In this document: one piece after another, positions 10,996-22,972 of the stretch
Layout of the letters: each line of letters starts with the position of its first letter
Numbering within the stretch: position 1 is the stretch's first letter
Assembly (NCBI RefSeq): GCF_000151315.2
Contig: NW_011887295.1
Coordinates: 1 to 64,000, forward strand
Length of the DNA stretch: 64,000 bases
Origin: Capsaspora owczarzaki ATCC 30864
Lineage: Eukaryota > Opisthokonta > Filasterea
Direction: 5' to 3'
Position numbers and translations under genes: made by a program
The notes under the pieces: model-generated
What the model was told of the DNA's origin: nothing
Seen by the model: only the letters and a program-made list of their open reading frames with translations
Database searches by the model: none

Positions 10996-12917
10996 TCTCG
11001 TCGGAGTGATTTAGATCTGGCGTTGAGTGATGGAACAAACAGTCAGTGCATCATCGCTGTTCGACGGTCGTTTTCTTCCCTCTGATCACCAAATCAGTTG
11101 GAAAGATGGAAATGACCCATCATGCATCGAGGCGCGCATTTTCAACCATAAACATGGCAAATGGCAACGATGCCGTGGTACTGCTGAACTGATTGATCTG
11201 AGAAGAGCGAGGAGCGTGAATGCGACGACGAACGCAGCACGAGCAGAGGCACGTTCGCGTTATGAGCCACTCGCAAGCAGTTCTCTCATCGGGATGCTTC
11301 ATCGTCAGAGAGAGGGAAGAGCGAACGATAGCCTGACGGCAGCGCGCAGTGTGGTGGATGTGATTTTGAATGACTTGCGTTGCCGTTTCGCCTTTTGTGT
11401 TCTCAAAGAGAATGGCACAGCGAGGATGCTCCTCCTGGTACACGGCTGTTCTCTGATGCAGACGAATGCACCGCCCCCTCCCCCCCCCGCAGCGCAGAGA
11501 CACGCATTGACGACCCAAAAGCGGAGGAGTGTGTTTTTGTTTCGAATTTGCATTGTCGAAATAAATTCAGTTACCAGCAAAATTCTGAATGAACGAGCGC
11601 AAAAACAACAAACAACAACAACAAAAGGCAATGAAAGAAAGAGTGGATCTGATGTGGTACTGTATTAGAGTTTAGGGATGGTGATGATGGTATCCGTGGT
11701 GATCCACTGTGCATGCTGTTGCCTTTGTTGTTGAAAACCGCTTCCCCTTCTTCTTCGTCTTCTTCCCCTTCTTCTTCTTCTTCTTCTTCTTCTTCTCCCT
11801 CTGTCCGCCAATCGACACCAGCATCTGTCCTACACCAACAATGCACTCAATCACGACATTCACCCATTTTCACCTTCCATCATCCATTCTCACTCTTTTC
11901 TGCTTTTTCCATTGTAAGGCCAAACTGTGGTTGTTTTCCATTCCTCGCAGTCCGTGTCTTTTGCCTCGACGCGCTCGCTCTCCCTCCCTCCCTCTCTCCC
12001 TCACCCCCCCCCTTTGCTTGGCTGTGCTCTTGTTGCTCTGTGTGACAATCAGCACACCTCACCACTGTGGCGCTGCTGCTCCTCCTTAATCAACCTCGCT
12101 TCCTTTTCTCTTTGTATCTGGTGCTTTTTTTTTTTGTTTTTTTTTTTTTCGATGCTAGCAACTCGTCGCCATTTTGGTTTCCCTTTCCCACTCTGCTCCC
12201 GCTCTTCCCCCAGCGCACTGATCTCCCTCTCTGCTCTCTCATCAAGCCCAGCCGGCGAGGGGTGTGTTGTGCTCGCCCGCGGATTGTGCGCAGCATTCGA
12301 GATCCACGCTGCCAAAACACAAAAAAGCGGTTGGATTTTATTGGGTTTTTTATTTTTTTTTATTTTTTTTTTATTTTTTATTTTATTTTTTAAAAAGAAA
12401 GGCGCTCGATTGCACACCAAGTTTGTTTGTATCGACCGTTACCAAGATCCCCCTTGTTTGGTCTGTCGCTCCCCCCTCCGCTGGTTCATCCTGTTCCACT
12501 TTGTGGGGCATCTGCTGACTGTGCTCGGTGCGGATTCGACAATGAAGCCCCAGACGCAGGAGGAGCAAAAACAACAGCAAGTTGAAAATCTATCGAACTC
12601 CCGCATTCGCGCTCCACTCACTCACGGCCACTGCCCCACTCGCTCACGACTGTGCCACGCTCGCTCATGACCCCAACCACTCTTCATCATCATCATCATC
12701 TTCTGCTTCTTCTTGCACTCGATATGCCGTGCCCATCCCTCTGCGCATCAACAATCAACTCACTCACTGTTTGGTCCTTTTCCATTCAAAATCCAATCCA
12801 AATCCAACAGACATCTCTTGTTTTTTTCCCCTCTCTCCCTCTCTTCTTCTTCTTCCATCCCCCATCAGTTGACAGGCTCTTCTTCTTCTTGCTCCACCGC
12901 CCGCCTGCCTGCCTACC
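10996..12917. promoter_or_regulatory. Long divergent intergenic region upstream of the MRCK-like gene
   Basis: About 1.9 kb without a credible gene, between divergent genes. It is strongly strand-asymmetric: from about 11700 to the ATG the plus strand is pyrimidine-rich, with TTC repeats (about 11749-11796), T-rich blocks (about 12124-12150 and 12340-12395) and C runs. Such polypyrimidine stretches precede many start codons in this window. A 5' UTR intron is possible but no boundary could be placed. Confidence 0.45.
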
Positions 12918-15900
12918 ATGAGCCGTCACGGGTCTAGCGGGTCGACTGGCTCTGCAGAGGACGAGCCATCGCTGCAGTCGCGCATCTCAGACCTCGAAAA
13001 CCTGCTCACTGGCCGCAGGTCGGGGCCGTTTGACAATGGTCTCTCGCCCGAAAACCTCATTGACTCGTTCCTGGCCCTGTTTGACGAGTGCTCGTCGCTG
13101 GCGCTGAAGAAGGACAAGAATGTTGCGGGCTTTGTTGACATTTATAGCAAGGTGGTGGCGCGCATCCACCAGATGCAGTTGCGGCGGTCGGACTTTGAAA
13201 CCATCAAGGTCATTGGCCGCGGCGCGTACGGCGAGGTCTTGGTCGTGCGCAACCGGCAAACGGGCAAGGTCTACGCCATGAAGCAGCTGTCCAAGTGGGA
13301 CATGCTCAAGCGACAGGAGACGGCGTGCTTCCGCGAGGAGCGCGACCTGCTCGTGTACGGCGACTCGCGCTGGATTACAAACCTGTTCTTTGCCTTCCAG
13401 GACAACGATTTCCTGTACTTGGTGATGGAGTACTACTCTGGCGGTGACCTGCTCACCCTGATGAGTCGCTACAACGACCGCCTGCCCGAAGACATGGCTC
13501 GCTTTTACATGGCCGAGCTCGTGCTCGCCCTCGAATCCATCCACCGCCTCTGCTTTGTCCACCGCGACATCAAGCCAGATAACGTGTTGCTGGACGCGAA
13601 CGGCCACATCCGATTGGCCGACTTTGGCTCGTGCATTCGCGTCGAGCACGGCTCCATGATTGAGTCGAACGTTGCGGTCGGCACCCCAGACTACATTTCG
13701 CCCGAAATCCTGCAGTCCATCGAAGGCAACGGCAAGTACGGCAAAGAGTGCGACTGGTGGTCGCTCGGTGTCGTCCTCTACGAGATGATTTACGGCGAAC
13801 CCCCATTCTACTCCGAGTCCCTGCTCGGCACGTACTCGAAGATTATGGACTGCTCCAACTCGCTCAAGTTTGACGTGTTCACCGACGACGACGACAACGT
13901 TGTGCCGATGAGCGATGAGGCCAAGGACCTGATTCGCAAGCTCTGCTGCAAGCGCGAGTCTCGCCTCGGTCGCGTGTCGGTCGAGGACATTAAGGCACAC
14001 GCCTTCTTCAAGGGCATCAACTGGGACACTGTTCGCGACTCGACCGCTCCGTTCATCCCCGAAATCAGCTCGCCATCCGACACGTCCAACTTTGACGATG
14101 TCGAGGCCCCCGAGCTCGACAAGGTTCGGCGACCCTCCAGCAACAAGCCCTTCACTGGCGACCAGCTGCCCTTTGTCGGCTTTACCTTCACCCGAGGCTC
14201 GCGCCTTGCCGACACCATGGTTCTCGACAGCGCCTTGAACGGCGTGGCCGAGAAGGTCAAGGACCAGTCGGCAGAGATTGAAAAGCTGGAAAAGCAAAAC
14301 GCCCAGCTGGTCGAAGAGCGCGCCGCCCTCAAGGCGCGCATCACCGAGCTCGAGGCAGACTTGGAGCAGGCCATGGCCGGCACCTTCCTGGGCGATGGTC
14401 TTGGCGACGCTGCTGCCGGGCTCGGTGGCGTGCCCGCCATCACGATCGCCGACACTGAAAAGGTGGACAAGCTCACAGCCGACCTCGCCGCGCTCAAAAA
14501 GAAGCTCGACGACAGCACCGAACAGGCGCTGGCCTTTGAGCGTCAAGTCAAAAAGCTCGAGCGTGAAAAGAAGGAGATGGAGAATGCCACCATCGACTTG
14601 AACACGCGCCTCCAAGCAGCAGAAAAGATGCGCAACATGATGAAGGACTCCAAGCAAGAGCTCGACGAGCAGGTAGAGCAGCTCGAGGGCAAGCTCACCG
14701 CCCAGAAGAAGGACTTGAAGGATGCTCAGCGCTTGAGGCAAAAGGCCGAGGCCGAGTTTGAGTCGCTGACCGCCCAAGTCAACGACCTCCAGGGTCAAGT
14801 GGCACGCCTCGACCGCACCGTGCGCGACAAGAATGCCGACATTGACTCGCTGACCGCCCAACGCGACGCCGCCAAGAAGGACTTGCGCTCCTCGGAGAAG
14901 ACCCGCGGAGATTTGCAGTCGCAGCTCGACGACCTGCAGAGCGAGCTCACCCGCGAGCGAAGCGTGCGCAGCAAGGCTGAAAAGCTGTCGCACCAGCTGC
15001 AGGAGGATCTCGAGACGCTCCGCGACCGCGTTGCCGGCAAGGCCAGCGGTGCTGCCGGTGGCGATACCGTGCTGCAAGCCCAAATCGCGGAGCTCGAGGG
15101 CAAGCTGGAGCAGGAGGTCAAGCGACACGAAGCGTCTCTCCGCGACGTGCGCAACGAGCTGCAGTCCGAAGTCGAAAATGTGCGAAGGCAACTGAACGAG
15201 TCCAAATCGAGCAAGAGCGCCTTGGAAGAGCAGGTCGAGGACCTCAAGTCGTCGCTTGCCAAGAGCGCCAAAGACCTCCAAGCTGCCAAGAGCGAGGCCT
15301 CTACGACAGCGAGCCAAGAGAGCACCAAGACCATTGACGCCCTCAAGGCCAAGCTCAAGGCTGCCGAGGATGCGCTCGAATCGTCCCAGTCGTCGCTCGA
15401 GGATCGCGTCAAGACCCTGCAGGCCCAGGCTGACAAGGCCAGCGAGGAAAAGAACCGAATTGCCAAGCTGCTTGCAGAGGAGACGCTGGCCAAGACCAAG
15501 CTCGAAAGCTCCAACACGCAGCTGCGCACCGAGTTGACCGCGGCCGTCTCGACGGTGGACGATGCCGCGTCCCAGCTGTCCATGTTCCAGACCAAGCTCG
15601 AGTCCTACGAGCAGAACTTGGCTGAGCTCGAGTCGCTGCGCGCCGAAAACACGCGCCTGCGCAGCACTGCTGCCCGCCGGCCAAGCCTGGCGCTGGAGCA
15701 AATGTTCCGCACCACGGACGGCGGCGACGACAATCCCGAGGACGGCAGCGTCGAGAATCTCGCCGGCTTCCCTGGCATGTCCGGTACCGGCACCATCTCG
15801 CGCCGTGGTGGCGCTCGCGGCGGCGCTGGCGCTGACAAGAAGGAATGGCAAGAGCGCCGCACTGTCAAGCTCGACAAGCAAGTCATGCGCGCCCTCCAGC

Positions 15901-18900
15901 AAGAGGTCGACATCCAGACCCAGGCCAAGCTCAAGATGGAGACTGAGTTCAACCAAATCAAGGTGGAAAAAGAGTCGTCCGAGCAAGAAGTCCACATCCT
16001 GCGTGCTCGCGTTTCCGAGCTCGATCGGGAACTGGAGGCGCTCAAGCGCCTGCGCCAAGATGAAATCAAGTCCAAGTGGCGCGACGAATTCACCCGAAAC
16101 GACACCCTTGCCTTCTCGTCCTTCCTCGACGTCGGTGGCCGAGCTTTGGAAGGCGACACCATCTCCAACTCGTCCGCGCCGGGTGTGGTCGAGCGTCAAT
16201 TATCCAGCGACTTGCCCGAGTCGCCATTGAGCGCACCAGGCACTCCAATGGCCTCTGGCACGCCTGCGGCCGTGCTGTCGGCTCCGTCCACGCCTGCTCA
16301 CGTGCTCGACAAGAACCGACCAGTGTCCACCCCGAACGCAGGTCGGTACGAGCGTGCTGCGACTCTTGGCCACGGCAGCGAGCGCCCGCGTGCCCTTGGT
16401 GGCGTTCCTGCGGCCACGGCTGCGCGTTTGATGACCCCGCGCGCGACGCATCGCCCGAGTGTCGACATGGGACAGGCAGACTACCTGCGCGTTTCTGGCC
16501 AGCACCGCATCATTCCCAAGTCGTTCCTGACTCCGACCAAGTGCGACGTGTGCACGTCCTTCCTGATTGGCCTGGTGCGACAAGGCCTTGCATGCGCCGA
16601 CTGCTCGTACAACTTCCACTACCACTGCGCGCTCGAAATTTCGCCCGTTTGCCCCGTCAAACCCGAAGTCAAGAACGCCAAAAACCCGCGCGTCGATCCC
16701 CTTCACGGCATTGGCACGGCCATTCAGGGCTTCCTTCGTGTACCAAAGCCAGGCGGCGTGCGCAAGGGCTGGCGCAAGCAATTCTTTGTGGTCAGCGACT
16801 TTAAGATCCACGTCTTTGGCGGCGACGGCGATCGGCACCAGCAAGAGCTGGCTGCCATCATTGACATTCGAGACCGCGAATTCATCTTGCAGAGCGTCAA
16901 GCAGGAGGAGGTCATTCACGCCAATCGCAAGGATGTTCCCAACATTTTCCGCATTTGCTACGGCACGGCTGCCCAAAAGCAAGAGCTGCTCGTGCTTGCT
17001 GCTGACGAGGAGGAGAAGCATCGCTGGGTCATTGCCATGAATCACGTCGTCAAGGCCGCGCGTTCGCTGCCAGAGCCGCCCAAGGCGCTCTTGCCGAGCC
17101 GCATCTTCGATTCCGGAACGTGCAAGAACGAGATTTTCATCCAAGTCATGCAGCAAGCGACCTGCATTGTCCGTGCCGACAAGACGCTTGCGATTGGTAC
17201 CGAGGATGGCCTGTTTGTGTACAAGAACGTTGACAACCACGGTGAGTTTTGTTTGTTTGTTTTGTTTTGTTTGTTTTGTTTTGTTTTGTTTTGTTTTGTT
17301 TTGTTTTGTTTGTTTTGTTTTGTTTTGTCTTGTTTTGGTTTTTTCTTTTTCGGCTTGGACTTCAACTGACCGCTTCTGATTCTGACTCTTCTTCCACCCG
17401 TGCTTCCTTCCCTGCACCACAGCGACGCTCAACCGCGTTGGCGAAAACAAGAAGATTTACAACATTTATCTGCTGCCATCCATCAACCGCCTGATCACCG
17501 TCTCCACCAAGAACAAGATTGTCAAGCTGCATTCGATGGCCATCTTGGAGGGCGGAGACCCGTCGCAGTTTAGCCATGAGTTTGCGGATACCAAGGGCGC
17601 ACTGTGCGTCGCGACAGGTACCTTCAAGAGCGCCATTCGCGTGGCTATCGGCGTTCGCAAGAGCATTCTTGTCTTTGACATTCGCACGCTCAAGCGTGTC
17701 GAGGAGTACACACTGCCGGATGCACCGACCTACGTGACCTTCTTCAACGACAAGCTGTGCGTCGCCATGCGCGACAAGTTCATGCTGATTGACATGGCCA
17801 ACGCCGAGCAACCCGTCTGGCTCCCCGATACCTCGGATCCACGTCTGAGCTGGGTGTCGTCTGGCCAGCTTGATCTGACCCCCATGGCGGCGTTCGATCT
17901 GCGGAATGAAGTGCTGCTTTGCTTCAACTGTATGTGGAGGGGGGGACCGACTTTTGGAGGGGGGGACCTGACTTTTGGATGGTGATCAAACATGAAGTCT
18001 TAGGAAGAGGGAGTGTTTTTCCAGTCTCATTTTTTTGTTGTTTCTCTTTGTGCTCCCACAGACACGGGCATCTTTGTCTCGCACTCCGGCAAGTCGGCTC
18101 GTGAGGTGGAGCTCAAATGGACTTGCATTCCATCCGATTTCGTCTATGTCGCGCCGCATTTGCTCGTCTATGGACAAAACCACGTCGACGTGTTTGATAC
18201 CGACTCCGCCGAGCTTGTGCAGACACTGTCGCTGCCTGCGCCCATGCTGCTGAGTCGCGACGGTTCGTTTGTCAGCTCGACCATGGAGGAGTCGGTGGCG
18301 CTCGTTTACCTGTCGAACGTGACGCGGCCCGATGTCAAGGACTTTGTCATTTCCGACGACATTCGCAACACGAGCGGCATGCAGCCACTGGAGTCGGGTC
18401 TCGGCTTGCTTTCACGGCAAGTGTCGCGCGAGTCCTTCCGCTCGAGCGCCCGGTTCTCCATTGCCAGCTCGGCCTCGAAGAAGCGCGAGGAGCTCAAGTC
18501 GAAGCGCGCAACGTTGCCACCAGGGCCTGCGGCGTCTGCTGCGGCTGCGGGAGCGGCATCGAGCATCCCGAGCTCGTCGCTTAGCCGGCGCACGTCGTCC
18601 ATCACCAGCAACGATCTTGCCGGCTCGATGGACAGCGTGGCTTCTGGGTCGGATTCCGGCATGGGCTCGTCGGGCAACATTAGCTCGGGCTCGACCCTGG
18701 ATTTGCCCACCGCGACCGCAATGACCTCCAGCACCAACTCGCTCAATCGCGTGGGTGTTGCCGAGTCTGGCAGTCTTGCCGGTGGCCGTGCCACTCCGAC
18801 CACTACCGCCGCCGCCGCAGCATTATCATCATCGTCGTCCGAGCGCAAATCGACCAGCGCACCTGCTGCTCCTGCTAGCGCACCTGCTTCGACAATGTCG

Positions 18901-19044
18901 AGCGTGCCTGCTGCTGTTGCGGCGAGCAATGAAAGCCTGAATGGCGCCAGCCCGACGCCCTCCAATCTGTCCACCGTGGATTCTGCGTCCATTCTTACGC
19001 TGGCGTCGAGCGATGCCAAGCTCAGTTTCTTGACAGACTGGTAG
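12918..19044 (+). CDS. MRCK/DMPK-family Rho-effector-like kinase (kinase, coiled coil, C1, PH, CNH)
   Basis: Three exons, 12918-17241, 17423-17929 and 18062-19044, sum to 1937 codons. Domains in order: AGC kinase with G-loop VIGRGAYGEV, VAIK-type lysine in YAMKQL, HRDIKPDN, DFG in LADFGSC and APE-equivalent SPEIL (about residues 95-360); AGC tail; coiled coil of more than 500 residues (about 440-1060); C1 zinc finger with all spacings intact (H-x12-C-x2-C ... C-x4-H-x2-C-x7-C); PH (GFLRVPKPGGVRKGW); and a CNH domain spread over exons 1-3. This is the architecture of MRCK (CDC42BPA/B/G) and fly Gek, which phosphorylate myosin phosphatase and light chain to drive actomyosin contraction. The tail after CNH is Ser/Ala-rich, and I find no CRIB motif (ISxPxxFxHxxHxG), so Cdc42 binding is doubtful. 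Intron 1 is a TTTTG repeat. The start follows a long pyrimidine leader. Confidence 0.93.
17242..17422. repeat. TTTTG repeat filling intron 1 of the MRCK-like gene
   Basis: The 5' half of this 181 nt intron (about 17248-17340) is a run of TTTTG/TTTG units. It starts right behind the GTGAGT donor and is open in one frame, so an automated gene model may read through it. Confidence 0.85.
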
Positions 19045-19373
19045 ACGGTGTGTTTGTGGCTGGCACGCGCGACAGACTTTTGTCGTTCGTTGGCGATTTC
19101 TTCTTTTTTTTGCTTTCTTCTCTTGTACTTTCCGTGTGTGGTGATGAATGTGTATATGTGTGTGTTTGTTCTGTGGGACACCCCCTGGGTTTGGAGCGTC
19201 TCGCAGTTTGTCGTGTTTTTGTGTCTGCTACCAATGGTCTTTTTTTTTTTTCCAAGTTGTGCTGCCTGCGGTCACCAGCTTTTTGTGTTGTGTGAGTTTG
19301 TTGTTTTTTCTACAATTTTACATCATTCAAGTCAGCATCTGTACGAAACATTAAAGATCCAGCTCGCGCAAGC
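19045..19373. other. Convergent 3' space, MRCK-like / CIAO2B
   Basis: About 330 bases of T-rich plus-strand sequence between two converging genes, serving as both 3' UTRs. There is no gene and no AATAAA was found on the plus strand. Confidence 0.4.
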
Positions 19374-20387
19374 CTAGCGTTGCGGCGTCAGGCAACGGTT
19401 GACGGCAACCAGCAAGTTGTCATTCTCCAGTGCAGCGGCGACTCGTTCCTTGTCGTTGAGTTGCTTGTTTACTGTTGACAGTGAAAGTGGGAGTGAGCGA
19501 GAATGAGAAACGGAAATTGAGTTTGTCAATGCAAATGATAATTCAGCGAACAAAACCGCTCCACGAGTATTTGCACTTGCCTGCCGCCTCACTGGCATGG
19601 GTTCCAGGGCGTATCCGAACATCAACCTGGACAAGTGGAGAGAGACCGAACGAAGAACCCCATGAGTATCATGAAAGACGAATGATTTTGACTGTGACGT
19701 TCCTTTCTCGCCACCCCGCCTCCGCGTTTGTGTGTGCGTACCTTGAAGCGGTCTGGAAGTGAGCGCAGGAGCCTGACTCGAATGCAGAGCCCGATGAGCG
19801 TGGCCATGGAGCAGTGCGGGATGGTCGGCGTGAAGAGGACCTCGACCGAGTTGCGCTTGTCGTCCACGCGGATGTGCTCAAACTGGGCGACCTTGATCTC
19901 CTCGAGGGTCAGCGGGTGCTCGGGGTCGTTAATGGTCCGGATGAGATGTGTTGGGTTGGACCGCCGGGGGGGGGCAAGAAGAGAGCCACGAGCAAGCGAC
20001 GAAGCAGGACGAAGCAGCAGAGCCAAGAAGGCAGGCGAAAAGTCACACACAGAGCAAGCAACGACAGCAAAGAGCGCAACAGGGAGAGACGTTTCGAGGT
20101 TGGTGGGGGAGGGGGAAAGGGCAAGGTCAAAGGTCAAGGAAGATGACGGAAAACTCAATGCAAAACTCAATGCAAAAGCTCAACAGTCACATTCAACAAC
20201 CAACCACGCATCAACAGAGCAGCGCATCATCAACAACACAACGAAGCAAGCAAATCAAGCCGATATCAAACACCTCACGCTGGTCGATGGGATCCACAAC
20301 CGAGTCGTCGTCCTCGGCCAACGAGTGCTCGCGTTCGCTCAGGCTTGCGACCACCTCCGGATTGATGTTTTCAATGTCGCTCGGCAT
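19374..20387 (-). CDS. CIAO2B: CIAO2B / MIP18, cytosolic Fe-S assembly targeting factor
   Basis: Four exons: 20387-20267, 19947-19742, 19626-19581 and 19471-19374, making exactly 156 residues. CIAO2B works with CIAO1 and MMS19 to deliver Fe-S clusters to DNA polymerases, helicases and other apoproteins. The protein is very close to the animal form: [40 protein letters not shown] with the reactive Cys, [29 protein letters not shown]. Intron 2 is GT-AG. Intron 3 starts with GC (CAG|GCAAGT), so it is GC-AG. Intron 1 fits only as AT-AC: VFDLIRT is obtained only by splicing G|ATATCGG to CAACAC|AT, and no AG exists in sense for 205 nt before exon 2. It shares an upstream intergenic region with the divergent gene at 20710. 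Confidence 0.93.
19948..20266 (-). other. AT-AC intron (intron 1 of CIAO2B)
   Basis: A 319 nt intron with donor ATATCGGCTT and acceptor CCAACCCAACAC. ATATC is the first half of the U12-type AT-AC donor consensus (ATATCCTT); the remainder differs. A TCCAAC 9-14 nt before the acceptor is a weak branch-site candidate. The 205 nt before exon 2 (19949-20153) hold no AG on the sense strand. Joining here restores both frame and family sequence exactly, and no GT-AG alternative does. Whether U12- or U2-type spliceosomes remove it cannot be told. Confidence 0.75.
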
Positions 20388-20709
20388 ACTGCGGAAATAA
20401 GAAAAAGAAGAAGAAGAAGAACAAGGAGTGAAGCTTTTATTTTGTAAAAATGAGCGTCGTGTGTCATGCTGCGTAACTGTAGATCGGCTGTTCAGTAGCC
20501 TTTTTCGCCTTGATCTCAACACGCATTGCGTTGTTGCTCGTTTCGCTCTGTCTTTCGACTTATGATAGATCGAAATCAAAGTGCTGCAAATTGGATACCT
20601 GTCTGAATTTCAAGTCGCTCAGTTCTCAGTTCTCAGTCTCTGTTTTTGTTGCTTCTTGTTCTTGTTGTGTTTGACAGCTATTACGATACGCCGATCTTAA
20701 CACCACAGA
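20388..20709. promoter_or_regulatory. Probable bidirectional promoter, CIAO2B / Gln-Ala-rich gene
   Basis: A 322-base region between divergent start codons. It contains a short GAA run near 20405-20420 and repeated CAGTTCTCAGT units near 20617-20640. No clear TATA box. No gene inside. Confidence 0.4.
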
Positions 20710-20752
20710 ATGCAGCCACCTGGTGGTGATCCAGGTCCAACAGCAGCAGCAC

Positions 20753-20793
<41 letters not shown>

Positions 20794-21880
20794 CCAGCAC
20801 CAGCACCAGCAACCGCTCAGATTGACATTGACAGGCGATTCGCATCAGCAGCTGAACCACCACCCCGACCGCCGTTCCAGCCTCTCGTGCAGTACCACCA
20901 TCACCACCACGACCACCACCACCACCCAGCCTCAGCGTCTCCACAAGGACAGGGACAGGGACAGGGACAGGGACTGGGACTGGGACTGGGACAGCGACCA
21001 CCCGGAGCGCCGCCGCCCGCCATGCCGCCTTCCACCGCTCCGGCGCGCCCGCCCGGCCCGGGGCTGTCGTCGTCCCTATCAATAGGAGCACCGCCGCCGC
21101 CGCCGCCGCTGTCCGCAGGTGGATCGCTGCCGCACCTGGCGCGGGGCATGGCGGCGGTGGTGTCGAGTTCGTGGAGCTGGATGCCGCCCCCGAGCACGAG
21201 CTACAGCAGCAGCAGCAGCAACCATCACCCCAGTAGCAGCGTCGCACAGGGCAGCACCCATGCTGCTCGCGATGCAAACAGCAGCCACGGACAGCAGCAC
21301 TACGGCGTTCCAGGCGCACTGCACGCTACAGCTTATCAACCCCAGCAGCCCCAGCAACAACAGCATCAGCATCAGCATCAGCAACAGAATGCTCAGCAAT
21401 CCCAGCTATCACAGCATCAACAACCGCATCCATTGCAGCAGCAGCAGCAGCAGCAGCAGGGTCAGGCACCAAGCTCATCAGCAGTAGTAGTAGTAGTAGC
21501 AGGGTCACTGGCGAAGAGTGGATCAGACGACATGGCGATTGACAGGTCCACGGCACCATCCGCATCAGCATCAGCAGCCCCCTTGGCAGCAGCCCCCTCA
21601 GCCAGCACACCAAGCACAGGCACTGCCGCCACCCCTGTGATCAGCACCAGCACCGTCGACGGCAGCAGCAGCAGCATCACCAGCGGCAGCACTGCTTACA
21701 CAGACCAAGCGTTGAGGGAGCAGGTAAACAACAAAGACCAAAGCCAAGCCGTTTTTGCTCCCTTCGCTCCAACTTGACCCTCCCGCTCTCCTTCCCTCCC
21801 TCTCTCTCTCTCTTTCCACTCGCTCGTGGTGATTGCAGGCTTTGAATCTGCTTCGGATGAGGGATGACGCGTTCAAGTGA
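20710..21880 (+). CDS. Low-complexity Gln/His/Ala/Ser-rich protein of unknown function
   Basis: Two exons, 20710-21723 and 21839-21880, would encode 351 residues. Nearly all of it is low complexity: Ala/Thr/Pro repeats, a His block (QYHHHHHDHHHHP), Gly/Gln repeats, Gln/His runs and a Ser/Ala/Thr tail. Only the last 20 or so residues (TDQALREQ then ALNLLRMRDDAFK) look like a normal amphipathic helix. Two other frames across the repeats are also open, so the frame was chosen by its length, the ATG at 20710 and the GT-AG junction ending in a short helix. I do not recognise a family. The composition resembles transcription-regulator activation regions, but no DNA-binding domain is visible. Further 3' exons cannot be excluded. 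Confidence 0.4.
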
Positions 21881-22600
21881 CTGACGCGTTCACAGCTGCA
21901 GCGAAACAACCCTTCTTTTGTTCGTTTTTTTTTTTTTCTTTTTTTTTCCCTTCTTTCTTTCTTTGTCTTGGCTGCTTGGCTTGCTTGGCTTTCAAAATGT
22001 CAACCTGCTATTTAGAAAAGGCACGTCAAACTCAAAGAAATCCCTTACGACGCCAAATACCCTGTTTTTTTTTTTCTTCTTTTTTTTTTCTTTCTTTTTT
22101 TTTTTCTTCTTTGTCTGTCTTTGTCTCTCTCTCTCTCTTCTTCGTGCTCGTTGTCGCGTGTGCCGCTGCTCCGTCGTCGTGCAACCCAGAATCACAAGCG
22201 TGTGTCATCACTGCATTCATGTGGGCATGGCGTACGTCTCATCAGCGATAAAGGGATTTGGAAGCAAAACTCAAAAACCTCAAAAAACTGAAACCCACCT
22301 GTCTTCGTCCCAAAGGAGCAGCGCTCTCAGCCTGCCCCGCCGTGGCTCTGAGACTTTACGGCACAACTTGCACATTATGAGCGGGGGACGCTGCTCGTTT
22401 AGTGAAGCGGAAGCGGCGTCGTGGCGCGGCAGAAGCACAAGAAGGCCCCAAAACGCATCTCCAAAGGGAAAAACCAGAAACCATGCTGTCAAACTGTGCT
22501 GTCAAAATTCGAATTGCAATGCCGCTTGCTGACCGTTGGCTCGCTGGTGTGGGTTTTGGTTTTCCGCCATTGGTATGCACAATCACAGCAATTCCTGAAA
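21881..22600. other. T-rich intergenic region before the homeobox gene
   Basis: About 720 bases with T and TTC/TTTC tracts (about 21925-21965 and 22060-22140). Several overlapping open frames here are caused by the repeats. The last part (22401-22600) is open in two frames but lacks family-like sequence, so the homeobox start was placed at 22601. Confidence 0.4.
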
Positions 22601-22941
22601 ATGGCGTCAGTCTACACGCAGCAGCTCAGGGAGATTGGAAACGCGCTCGTCCAGGTGGACAAGACGCTCGCTGCGCGGTCTGCCGTCGCGGATTCGAATT
22701 TGAGCATGCTGCTTCGTGCATGCGCAGAGCATATCGACACTGCATCAGCAGAACGGGAAAACACTACCAGGGCGTCACCTGCGGGCGCTGCTTCAGACAT
22801 TCCTGCCTCGTCTTTTGGGGCCGAGCGCAGAAATCTGGAAGCGAGCGACACTGAATCCGATGGCACTCCCTCCAAACGAGCACGGTTGGACAATGGCTGG
22901 TCCGCCACGTCTGCTGGCAATAATAATAACAACAACAGCAG

Positions 22942-22972
<31 letters not shown>

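Noticed and set aside
12987-16199. 1070-codon open frame on the minus strand opposite the MRCK-like gene, with more at 16200-17450
   Set aside because: A shadow of strong GC-ending codon bias in the real gene: repetitive Leu/Val/Glu composition, no family motifs.
20154-20267. Conventional GT-AG intron for CIAO2B intron 1 using the AG at 20154-20155
   Set aside because: Would add over 60 non-homologous residues, and no donor with matching phase exists. The family sequence demands the AT-AC junction.
22401-22600. Upstream N-terminal extension of the homeobox protein
   Set aside because: Two frames are open, the sequence is basic and repetitive, and the ATG at 22601 begins normal helical protein sequence.
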